5,902 bases of DNA, taken from contig CAMNMI010000056.1 of the NCBI GenBank assembly GCA_946544555.1, forward strand, positions 1 to 5,902, written 5' to 3'. Position numbers and translations under genes: made by a program. Below are positions 1 to 5,493 of this stretch, piece by piece (the first letter of the stretch is position 1; every line of letters starts with the position of its first letter). The stretch is from an uncultured Rickettsiales bacterium. Its GTDB lineage: Bacteria > Pseudomonadota > Alphaproteobacteria > Rickettsiales > Deianiraeaceae. The notes beneath the pieces were generated by a model. The model saw only the letters and a program-made list of their open reading frames with translations. It was not told the DNA's origin and made no database searches.

Positions 1-1300
1 CTGGCTTGTTTGTTGGAATTGACACGATTGGTAGTTTGTATATGTCGTAGAACTCTGCGGCCTCTGTGCTGGCGGTTCCTGTCATTCCACTGAGTTTTTT
101 ATACATACGGAAGAAGTTTTGATATGTAATGGATGCTAATGTTTGGTTTTCTGGCGCGACTTCAAGTCCTTCTTTGGCCTCTATTGCTTGGTGTAAGCCA
201 TCACTATAACGCCGTCCATCCATTATACGTCCTGTGAATTCATCTATTATCATGGCCTGTCCATCCTTGACGATGTAATCTGTTCCATTTTTGAAGAGTG
301 TGTGTGCCCGCAAAGCTTGCAGTATAAAGTTCAACAATGCAAACGAATTTGCGCCATATAAGTCATCATTTGCGCCCAAGATTTGTGCTTGTTTCAGCAG
401 TTGTTCTATGTGTGTATTTCCTGTCTCTGTGAGCTGAACACTTTTGCGCTTTTCATCTATTTCATAGTCCTCTGGGACAAGCTGTTTGATGACTTCATTT
501 ATTATTATATACATCTGTGGATCATGTTGTGCCGGACCGGAGATAATAAGTGGAGTTCTGCTTTCATCAATCAAGATGCTGTCAACCTCATCAATCACAG
601 CAAAGTTGAAGCCACGGCTCACAACAGCCATTTCTGACAAGCTATCCTTCATGTTGTCGCGGAGATAATCAAATCCTATTTCTGTGTTGCTGACATAGGT
701 TATATCCTTGGCATATTCAGTGGCTCTATCTTCTTGTTCCATACCACCGGTGACAAATCCAACGGACAGACCTAAAAATCCATACAGACGCCCCATCCAC
801 TCACAGTCGCGCTTTACAAGATAGTCATTTACAGTTATGACATGCACTCCTCGTCCAGCCAGCGCGTTTAGATATACGGCCAATGTAGCCACCAGAGTTT
901 TACCTTCACCAGTTTTCATTTCTGCGATGTTTCCATCATGCAGAGCCATTCCACCAATGAGCTGAACATCAAAATGACGCATTCCCAATGTCCTCTTGGA
1001 TGCCTCGCGCACGAGGGCAAATGCCTCCACCAGAATATCATCCAGAGCGTCTTTGAGTTTCTTCTCAAACTGTTCATCAACTTCTGAACTACTGTGCATT
1101 TGCTGCTCTTCCAGCCCTTTGACTGACTTTTTCAGATAGTCCTTGAAGTATTGCGTTTTAGCACGAATTTCCTCATCAGTGAGCTTTGACATTTTGCTCT
1201 CCAATGCGTTTATCTCCGCAACTTTGACTTCGTATTTTCTAATCTTCTTTGCATTTTCATCTCCCAATATGCCTGTGAGTATTTTCTTGAAAACTGACAT
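1..1300 (-). CDS. secA: Protein translocase ATPase SecA, N-terminal 433 residues (3' end outside window)
   Basis: SecA is the cytoplasmic ATPase that drives unfolded preproteins through the SecYEG channel. The window shows the DEAD-type NBD1 and most of the preprotein cross-linking domain. Visible motifs are the Walker A loop MKTGEGKT (residues 128-135), TVNDYL (156-161), FDYLRDNM (210-217), the Walker B/DEAD box IDEVDSILIDE (236-246) with RTPLIISGP after it, IIDEFTGRIMDGRRYSDGLHQ (351-371) and KLSGMTGTA (402-410). The second ATPase half, scaffold and C-tail lie beyond position 1. The start is the ATG at 1298-1300, with a GGGAG ribosome site 10 bases upstream (1311-1315). Walker A sits about 25 residues later than in E. 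coli SecA because of extra, charged sequence around residues 58-82. The gene is certain; the alphaproteobacterial affinity is inferred from the pattern of NBD1. Confidence 0.97.
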   Translation of the reverse strand, partial: MSVFKKILTGILGDENAKKIRKYEVKVAEINALESKMSKLTDEEIRAKTQYFKDYLKKSVKGLEEQQMHSSSEVDEQFEKKLKDALDDILVEAFALVREASKRTLGMRHFDVQLIGGMALHDGNIAEMKTGEGKTLVATLAVYLNALAGRGVHVITVNDYLVKRDCEWMGRLYGFLGLSVGFVTGGMEQEDRATEYAKDITYVSNTEIGFDYLRDNMKDSLSEMAVVSRGFNFAVIDEVDSILIDESRTPLIISGPAQHDPQMYIIINEVIKQLVPEDYEIDEKRKSVQLTETGNTHIEQLLKQAQILGANDDLYGANSFALLNFILQALRAHTLFKNGTDYIVKDGQAMIIDEFTGRIMDGRRYSDGLHQAIEAKEGLEVAPENQTLASITYQNFFRMYKKLSGMTGTASTEAAEFYDIYKLPIVSIPTNKP

Positions 1301-1310
1301 TTTAATAATA

Positions 1311-1343
1311 CTCCCTGTTTTTAAAAGAGGTTTTTATTGTCAA
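1311..1343 (-). promoter_or_regulatory. secA upstream region: TTGACA element and ribosome site
   Basis: In the 59-base gap between the small membrane gene and secA, the secA strand carries CCTTGACAATAAAAA with TTGACA at 1343-1338, 43 bases before the ATG. A GGGAG Shine-Dalgarno lies at 1315-1311. No good -10 hexamer stands 16-18 bases after TTGACA (TAAAAA occurs at 14), so promoter activity is uncertain. The same CTTGACAAT core precedes rpmH. Confidence 0.4.
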
Positions 1344-1359
1344 GGTAGGGATAGATGGA

Positions 1360-1656
1360 TTATTTGACTTTTTGATTAGAATATTCCAGTTGATAGATTT
1401 TTGTTGTCATTTGTTCTATTTGACCTTTTAATTTGAAGTTTTCGCTGGTGACGGAAATAAAATAAGTTAATGCTCCAAAAGTCGCAAAGCAAGCAACAAT
1501 TATTGTTATAAAGATGCCAACAGCTTTTTTAGCCAATTCGGACATTATTTTGTCTGTTATACTTTTGGTATTTTTTTTAATACTTTCTTGCACAATTTTT
1601 TCTATTTCTTGCAACAGAATTTTATTCTCACCGTTTAGTTCATTTTCTATACTCAT
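1360..1656 (-). CDS. Small single-pass membrane protein with coiled-coil tail, unknown function
   Basis: This 98-residue protein is not recognised as a member of a named family. Residues 1-42 are hydrophilic and helix-prone (many Glu, Lys, Ile). Residues about 45-67 (AVGIFITIIVACFATFGALTYF) form one clear membrane segment. Residues 68-98 are polar with spaced hydrophobics, compatible with a short coiled coil. No cleavable signal peptide is visible. The ATG at 1656 is preferred over an upstream in-frame TTG at 1677 because GAGGT lies just before it. That site overlaps the stop of the upstream metallopeptidase gene, only 2 bases away, so the two are almost certainly co-transcribed and translationally coupled. 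A role as partner, membrane anchor or substrate of the peptidase is inference from position only. Base composition is poorer in GC than secA. Confidence 0.75.
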   Translation of the reverse strand: MSIENELNGENKILLQEIEKIVQESIKKNTKSITDKIMSELAKKAVGIFITIIVACFATFGALTYFISVTSENFKLKGQIEQMTTKIYQLEYSNQKVK

Positions 1657-1658
1657 AT

Positions 1659-2159
1659 CTACCTCGATAATCCGCAATTTACCAATCTATATCCAATTGC
1701 CTCCCATGATACTTTAAAATAATCTGCCGTCATCCAAACACTTTGATTAAATTCTTTAAATTTTTTTTCTAAAACATCTTTCGGCATTAAAAATTTAGCC
1801 GCAAAAGCATTAGCGCAAATTTCTTGTGGATCCTTATCTGTGTTTTTATCTCTATTTTCATTTTGTTTGTTTAAAATGTGGTATAGTTCATGTCCTAATG
1901 TAAAACGCTTTCTTTGAGGGCATTCACTTTTATTGATATAAATGGTGTTATTTTCATAATCACTTTTGCCAGAAATGGTTTTGCCGTTATCATCTTGTAA
2001 ATTCTCTTCAAATTTAACTGTAATACCTAATTTTTCAAAAAGTTTGTCAAAAGGAATATTAAACCCATCTTTCTGTTCTGCATTTCCATACAAAAACTCT
2101 CTTGCTATTCCTTTGGCTTCCAAGATCTTGAATGTATTTTCAACTGCATCAAAGAACAT
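1659..2159 (-). CDS. ImmA/IrrE-family zinc metallopeptidase (DUF955/COG2856 type)
   Basis: This 166-residue protein has the HExxH zinc motif HELYH at residues 90-94, inside RFTLGHELYHIL. The third ligand is the likely Glu113 of PQEICANAFAAKFLMP, the characteristic E..AN.FA..LLMP block of ImmA/IrrE peptidases. The end, ADYFKVSWEAIGYRLVNCGL (145-164), matches the family's helix 'la..f.VS..a...RL..lgl'. A strand pair before the motif (NTIYINKSECPQRKR) is also typical. Known members cleave Xre-type repressors (ImmA of ICEBs1) or control stress regulators (IrrE/PprI of Deinococcus). No helix-turn-helix partner is encoded beside this one. It is instead followed 2 bases later by a small membrane protein. 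The ATG at 2159 is the first plausible start and has no ribosome site, but a strong promoter lies immediately upstream. Family assignment is firm; substrate unknown. Confidence 0.93.
   Translation of the reverse strand: MFFDAVENTFKILEAKGIAREFLYGNAEQKDGFNIPFDKLFEKLGITVKFEENLQDDNGKTISGKSDYENNTIYINKSECPQRKRFTLGHELYHILNKQNENRDKNTDKDPQEICANAFAAKFLMPKDVLEKKFKEFNQSVWMTADYFKVSWEAIGYRLVNCGLSR
1661..1665 (-). promoter_or_regulatory. Shine-Dalgarno GAGGT fused to upstream stop codon
   Basis: On the minus strand GAGGT is followed by AGAT and then the ATG at 1656. The last T of the ribosome site is the first base of the peptidase TAG stop. This decides the start of the small membrane protein and points to re-initiation or coupled translation. 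Confidence 0.65.
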
Positions 2160-2168
2160 ATGCGAACA

Positions 2169-2197
2169 ATTTTAATACATCAATACAGTTCTGTCAA
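2169..2197 (-). promoter_or_regulatory. Near-consensus sigma70 promoter for the peptidase operon
   Basis: On the minus strand TTGACA (2197-2192), a 17-base spacer, and TAAAAT (2174-2169) form an almost perfect housekeeping promoter. The expected transcription start, about 7 bases on, falls near 2162, leaving only about 2-4 bases before the ATG at 2159. The transcript would therefore be leaderless or nearly so, in agreement with the absence of a ribosome site. Confidence 0.75.
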
Positions 2198-2228
2198 CCA
2201 AAAAGGAAGACAGATTTTTTTACATTTT

Positions 2229-2250
2229 ACTTTTGAATTAACTTAAAAGT
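2229..2250. promoter_or_regulatory. Imperfect 22-bp palindrome in the divergent intergenic region (possible operator)
   Basis: The half-sites ACTTTTGAATT and AACTTAAAAGT match as inverted repeats at 9 of 11 positions. The palindrome lies between the peptidase promoter and rpmH, about 30 bases upstream of the peptidase -35. The region is very AT-rich, so chance is a real alternative. An operator role is inference. Confidence 0.25.
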
Positions 2251-2296
2251 CAAGAAAATAACACAAAATTCCATTTTTTTTCACTTTCTTCCCACC

Positions 2297-2329
2297 TTGA
2301 CAATTAAAATTTCTCTTCCACCCAAGGGG
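2297..2329 (+). promoter_or_regulatory. rpmH upstream region: CTTGACAATTAAAAT element and AAGGGG ribosome site
   Basis: TTGACA at 2297-2302 lies 35 bases before the rpmH ATG and is followed by ATTAAAATTTCTCTTCC. No -10 hexamer lies at 16-18 bases. TAAAAT at 2305-2310 could itself be a -10, but it lacks a clear -35 upstream. AAGGGG (2324-2329) is a purine-rich ribosome site only 2 bases from the ATG at 2332 and 8 bases from an in-frame ATG at 2338. Confidence 0.4.
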
Positions 2330-2331
2330 TT

Positions 2332-2478
2332 ATGAAGATGACATATCAACCAAGTAAGCTGAAAAGAGCACGCACGCATGGTTTTCGTGAGAGAATGAAG
2401 ACAGACGGCGGCAGAAAAGTGCTCCGCAGCCGTAGATTTAAAGGTCGCAAAAGTTTGACAGTGAGTGATAGCAAATAG
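2332..2478 (+). CDS. rpmH: 50S ribosomal protein L34
   Basis: L34 is a small basic component of the large ribosomal subunit. The 48 residues carry the whole family signature: MKMTYQPSK at the start (family MKRTYQPS), then ARTHGFRERM (13-22) and GGRKVLRSRRFKGRKSL (26-42). A short extra tail, TVSDSK, follows. Met1 is chosen because MK.TYQPS is the conserved start of L34, although the ribosome site is better spaced for Met3 at 2338. In most bacteria rpmH is followed by rnpA and lies near dnaA or yidC. Here it is followed after 4 bases by secE, and no rnpA is present, which is unusual. It is probably the first gene of an rpmH-secE-nusG transcript. Confidence 0.97.
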   Translation: MKMTYQPSKLKRARTHGFRERMKTDGGRKVLRSRRFKGRKSLTVSDSK

Positions 2479-2482
2479 CATT

Positions 2483-2668
2483 ATGAAGGCATTCTTGGAC
2501 TACTTATCAAAGGTCAAATTGGAATTCTCAAAGATTTCTTGGCTAAAGGGGAAGGAGCTCACGCAGTTGATGATTACCGTGTTGGTTATCACTGTTATTG
2601 CAGCATCTTTCTTCTCAATAGTAGACATGATTGCCTCGTCAATAATAATGAAGATTATATTTATGTAA
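2483..2668 (+). CDS. secE: Preprotein translocase subunit SecE
   Basis: SecE clamps the two halves of SecY in the inner-membrane export channel. The 61-residue, single-span form seen here is the common bacterial type. A short amphipathic helix carries the conserved pattern EFSKISWLKGKEL (residues 14-26; family E..KV.WP...E), here with Leu replacing the usual Pro after Trp20. One membrane segment (about 28-47, QLMITVLVITVIAASFFSIV) and a hydrophobic end follow. The ATG at 2483 is preferred; an in-frame GTG at 2465 would overlap rpmH and add six residues. No strong ribosome site is visible, so translation may be coupled to rpmH, which ends 4 bases earlier. nusG follows 14 bases later, the classical secE-nusG pairing, which supports the call despite the short sequence. 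Confidence 0.93.
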   Translation: MKAFLDYLSKVKLEFSKISWLKGKELTQLMITVLVITVIAASFFSIVDMIASSIIMKIIFM

Positions 2669-2682
2669 TTGGTTGGTTTTTT

Positions 2683-3324
2683 ATGACAGCGAAAAAAGAT
2701 ACCAAAAGCAAAATTAAGATAGCGGAAAATGAGGTGCAGATAGCTGAAAAAGATGCACAAAGTAAAGTCAACACAGAAGTAAAGGATAAGTGGTATATCT
2801 TCCGCGTGCAATCAGGACGCGAGGAACAGATGCTTGCAGCTCTGAAGAACTCATTCTTGATCCTCAAAAAGGATGGACTTGATCCAAGATATTACTTCAC
2901 AGATTACAATGTTCCAAAGAGGACAATCATAAAATACGTTGACGGCAAGCAGACAGAGAAGGTTGTGACGGCATATCCTGGATATCTCTTCTTAAAGGTG
3001 AGAATGACAGATGACATTATTCTGTTCTTGCGGAGATTTTTCCAGATGAATGGCTTTGGGTCAATGTTGCCAAATGCAATTACGGAAGCAGAATATCAGA
3101 AAATGATGGACAGTGTCAATGGTCTGTCAGAGAAAGCCAAGGATTTTGTATTTGCTATTGGCCAGAGGGTAAAAATCAATGCTGGTTCGTTTGCAAGTAT
3201 GGAAGGAAACATTGTGTCAATAGACAAAGACGAAAGCAAACTGGTCGTGAATGTTACTATTTTCGGCTGTGATACGAAGATTGACGTCAACTTTGACCAA
3301 GTTTCTGTTATTGAAGAACAGTAA
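2683..3324 (+). CDS. nusG: Transcription termination/antitermination factor NusG
   Basis: NusG binds the RNA polymerase clamp to increase processivity and links it to Rho or to ribosomal protein S10. The NGN domain begins at KWYIFRVQSGREEQ (36-49) and contains the hallmark VVTAYPGYLFLKV (87-99) and a GFGSMLPNAITEAE segment. The C-terminal KOW domain covers about 155-213, with GQRVKINAGSFASMEGNIVSI and the VNVTIFGCDTKIDVNFDQV ending (E. coli V.VSIFGR.TPVELDFSQV). The ATG at 2683, 14 bases after secE, gives 213 residues, about 30 more than E. coli NusG. The excess is a Lys/Glu-rich leader (1-35) plus small insertions in the NGN domain. The reading frame stays open further upstream, but that stretch overlaps secE and has no NusG character. 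rplK, the usual next gene, is absent here. Confidence 0.96.
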   Translation: MTAKKDTKSKIKIAENEVQIAEKDAQSKVNTEVKDKWYIFRVQSGREEQMLAALKNSFLILKKDGLDPRYYFTDYNVPKRTIIKYVDGKQTEKVVTAYPGYLFLKVRMTDDIILFLRRFFQMNGFGSMLPNAITEAEYQKMMDSVNGLSEKAKDFVFAIGQRVKINAGSFASMEGNIVSIDKDESKLVVNVTIFGCDTKIDVNFDQVSVIEEQ

Positions 3325-3327
3325 TCT

Positions 3328-3356
3328 TTGACAATTAAATTTTAACAGTTTAGAAG
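3328..3356 (+). promoter_or_regulatory. Possible promoter between nusG and the symporter gene
   Basis: TTGACA (3328-3333), a 17-base spacer and TAGAAG (3351-3356) resemble a sigma70 promoter with a weak -10. It starts 3 bases after the nusG stop. Initiation would fall almost at the ATG at 3364, so a leaderless transcript is possible. No Shine-Dalgarno precedes this ATG. Read-through from nusG is the alternative. Confidence 0.4.
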
Positions 3357-3363
3357 TCCAATC

Positions 3364-4716
3364 ATGATGTTCTTGAAAAGAAGTAAGAAGAAAACTGGTA
3401 TCTTCATAGGTAAATTTTTATCGTTAAATCTTAGTACGCAGATTGTTATTAGTATTGTTGTCGGTGCTGGCTTGGGGCTGTTATTGAGGTTTTATCCAGA
3501 ATTTTTTGCAATCATCAGGGTTGACGCCAATATCTTTCAGGCACTCGGGACAATGTTCATCAAACTCATCAAAATGATTGCATTACCGCTGATTTTTACA
3601 TGCGTCATGTCATCTGTTATTTCACTTTGCAAGCAGTCATCCACTGGAAAAACGACCGTGCTGACATTTATCAGTTTTGCGTTCATGACCGTGGCCTGCA
3701 TTGCTGTCGGAGCAGCGTTTGCAATATTCTTCCAGCCGGGTGCAGAGGCCAACTTTGACACCACAACAATGATGGAGCAGCACTCTGCATCGGATGATCT
3801 ACTCAAAAGAAGCCAGCACGGCAACATGACAGTGACTTCATTCCTGTTTAACATCGTGCCAAGTAACATTGCAGTGTCATTTGTGGAGTGCAACTTCCTG
3901 CAAATCATATTCTTTGCTATATTAATCTCCCTTGCCATCGCAAAAGTTGATAAAAAGGGCTCAATGGAAAAGAATATCAAAGCAGTTGCAAATGTCTGCA
4001 TGGAGGCAGTGCATATCGTTATGAAGTTTGCTCCTCTTGGAATATTTGGTATCTCCACATGGCTTATTGCAACACAGGACAGTGTACTATTGAAGGCGCT
4101 CGGAAAACTTATCTGCGTTGACTGGATGGCCGCGGCATTCTTGGTTTATGTGCTTTATTCATTGGTTTTCATTTTTGTCTTGAAACTAAATCCAATCCAC
4201 ATGTGGAAGAAGCTCTTTCCGGCACAGTTTATGGCCTTCCTGACTGCAAGTTCTTCGGCGGCGCTTCCAACAGGTATGCAAATTGCGAAGGACAAGTTAG
4301 GCGTCAGTGAGGAAAAGACGAATTTTGTAGCCCCATTCAGTGCAGCAATCAATTCAAGTGGTGGAGCAATGTATTTCGCAATGATGACCATCTTCATGGC
4401 ACAGTTGTTGAATATTGAGTTGACAAGCTCGCAATATACCACACTTTTCATCATGTGTGCGCTTTGTGATTTAGGTGTTGCACCTGTTCCAAGCGGCTCG
4501 TTGATTATGCTTGGTAATGTCTTTATTGCTGTGGGAATTCCTATTGAAGCACTCGGCATTGCCTTTGCGGTTGACAGAATTCTTGACATGGCAAGGACAT
4601 TTGTCAACTTCACAGGAGACATTTTCGCCGCAGTTATAGTTGATCGCTTCTGCAAAACCATGGATGTCAAGATGTATTCTGCCAGGTTCAAGATTTTTGG
4701 GTTGAAGATTAAGTAA
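3364..4716 (+). CDS. Dicarboxylate/amino acid:cation symporter (DAACS/SLC1 family, GltP/GltPh-like)
   Basis: A 450-residue inner-membrane carrier of the glutamate-transporter fold, taking up acidic amino acids or C4-dicarboxylates with cations. Visible family parts in order: the first TM (LSTQIVISIVVGAGLGLLLRF, about 22-42), FIKLIKMIALPLIF in TM2-3 (65-78), the HP1 serine motif ASSSAALP (295-302), the TM7 turn at N330, HP2 with GVAPVPSGSLIML (371-383), and TM8 DRILDMARTFVNFTGD (404-419). By alignment D408, R411, N415 and D419 match GltPh D394, R397, N401 and D405; the Arg suggests acidic substrates. The usual NMDGT of TM7 is here N-S-S-G-G (330-334), losing the Asp of a Na+ site. Start is the ATG at 3364, with 3367 equally possible. 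The family is certain; substrate and coupling ion are not. In host-associated bacteria such carriers import host glutamate. Confidence 0.93.
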   Translation: MMFLKRSKKKTGIFIGKFLSLNLSTQIVISIVVGAGLGLLLRFYPEFFAIIRVDANIFQALGTMFIKLIKMIALPLIFTCVMSSVISLCKQSSTGKTTVLTFISFAFMTVACIAVGAAFAIFFQPGAEANFDTTTMMEQHSASDDLLKRSQHGNMTVTSFLFNIVPSNIAVSFVECNFLQIIFFAILISLAIAKVDKKGSMEKNIKAVANVCMEAVHIVMKFAPLGIFGISTWLIATQDSVLLKALGKLICVDWMAAAFLVYVLYSLVFIFVLKLNPIHMWKKLFPAQFMAFLTASSSAALPTGMQIAKDKLGVSEEKTNFVAPFSAAINSSGGAMYFAMMTIFMAQLLNIELTSSQYTTLFIMCALCDLGVAPVPSGSLIMLGNVFIAVGIPIEALGIAFAVDRILDMARTFVNFTGDIFAAVIVDRFCKTMDVKMYSARFKIFGLKIK

Positions 4717-4746
4717 GAGAAGGGGAAAAAAGGATATAAGTAAAAT

Positions 4747-5442
4747 TTATGCGTTAATTTGTTGGTTTTGTTCCATCTTGTCTTCGTCTAAGTCTATTGT
4801 ATTTGAAACATTTATAGGTGTCTGTTTATTTATTTGGTAGGTCCGAAAAATTTTTTTTATTTTTGGTTTTTTTATTTTTGGCCTTGAGTATGGTAAGCCT
4901 GCGTTTTTTTTCATCTCGTTATATCTTTCTTTATCCTTCCGTTTTTTATTTAATAACATATAGTCATATTCTTCCTTTGATACTATTTTTTTTGTTTCTC
5001 TTGATTGTTTTTTTTTAGCTTCTTGATTTTCATTATGGAGCCGTTGACACAGTTTTATCTCTTCATTGTATCGATCGTGCATATCTTGCTGTATATTTAT
5101 GTATGCATTTCTGTTTTCTATATTGTTGAGTTGAGTAAAAGCCCAGTTATTGTTTCGATAACGACTATTGTTGTTGTGTTTGATTGTACGTAGATGCTCT
5201 AACTCTTTTTGGGCCCATTCCGGAAATACCATATTGTTGTTTTTATAGACCTTTTCTTGTGCGATCAGGTATGTACGGCGTTTTTCCTGTAATCGTTTAT
5301 GGGATATGTTTATATAATTTTTATAAAGATCTGACTTGAGATCTTCATCTGAAAGATCGTAGACGATATATAAACCATTTGACTTTTTTGCAGTTCTTTG
5401 CTTTTTATACGTGTAGCAACGCGGATCATCATTATTAATCAT
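4747..5442 (-). CDS. Hypothetical Lys/Asn-rich, largely helical protein
   Basis: The 231-residue protein is not recognised. It is strongly hydrophilic and basic, with runs of Asn (NNN at 68-70 and 90-92) and Lys, only two Gly, and no membrane segment or signal peptide. A more ordered N-terminal part (GLYIVYDLSDEDL, 23-35) is followed by a charged region (41-180) likely to be long helices or coiled coil. A basic repeat PKIKK-PKIKK (188-197) and an acidic, Gln-rich tail (217-231) end it. The ATG at 5442 follows a TTGACA/TAAAGT promoter candidate; no ribosome site is seen. It converges on the symporter gene with a 30-base gap and no hairpin between them. Candidate roles (nucleic-acid binding, secreted effector of a host-associated bacterium) are guesses; nothing in the sequence decides between them. 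Confidence 0.7.
   Translation of the reverse strand: MINNDDPRCYTYKKQRTAKKSNGLYIVYDLSDEDLKSDLYKNYINISHKRLQEKRRTYLIAQEKVYKNNNMVFPEWAQKELEHLRTIKHNNNSRYRNNNWAFTQLNNIENRNAYINIQQDMHDRYNEEIKLCQRLHNENQEAKKKQSRETKKIVSKEEYDYMLLNKKRKDKERYNEMKKNAGLPYSRPKIKKPKIKKIFRTYQINKQTPINVSNTIDLDEDKMEQNQQINA
4852..4881 (-). repeat. Exact 15-bp tandem duplication inside the hypothetical gene
   Basis: Two adjacent identical copies of CCAAAAATAAAAAAA (minus strand) encode PKIKK twice in frame. The unit contains a 7-A run, which suggests slippage or unequal recombination as origin. Because the unit is five codons, copy-number change would keep the frame. Confidence 0.85.
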
Positions 5443-5465
5443 AGTACATTAATTAAAACAATCAA

Positions 5466-5493
5466 ACTTTATCAAAAAATAAAAATTTGTCAA
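5466..5493 (-). promoter_or_regulatory. Candidate promoter of the Lys/Asn-rich protein gene
   Basis: On the minus strand TTGACA (5493-5488), a 16-base AT-rich spacer and TAAAGT (5471-5466) form a plausible sigma70 promoter. The start would be near 5459, giving a leader of about 17 bases before the ATG at 5442. The leader has no Shine-Dalgarno. Confidence 0.5.

Noticed and set aside
383..668. Two plus-strand open frames inside the secA region
   Set aside because: Both overlap conserved SecA NBD1 and cross-linking-domain codons on the other strand and have no recognisable product.
2539..2682. Longer NusG starting inside secE
   Set aside because: The upstream 48 codons are out-of-frame secE sequence without NusG character; the ATG at 2683 follows the secE stop directly.
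3537..4058. 173-codon open frame on the minus strand opposite the symporter
   Set aside because: It lies wholly antisense to a certain gene, and its composition (alternating hydrophobics, many Met/Ala/Thr) is what a complement of membrane-protein codons produces; no motif or ribosome site.
4155..4691. 178-codon open frame on the minus strand opposite the symporter C-terminal half
   Set aside because: Same reasoning: antisense shadow of conserved HP1, HP2 and TM8 sequence.
4717..4746. Intrinsic terminator between the convergent symporter and hypothetical genes
   Set aside because: The 30-base gap is A-rich with no inverted repeat; no hairpin can be supported.
5447..5449. ATG 7 bases upstream of the hypothetical gene, giving a 4-codon overlapping frame (MYYD stop)
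   Set aside because: Could be a mini-uORF, but such a short frame is expected by chance in this AT-rich leader and no ribosome site supports it.
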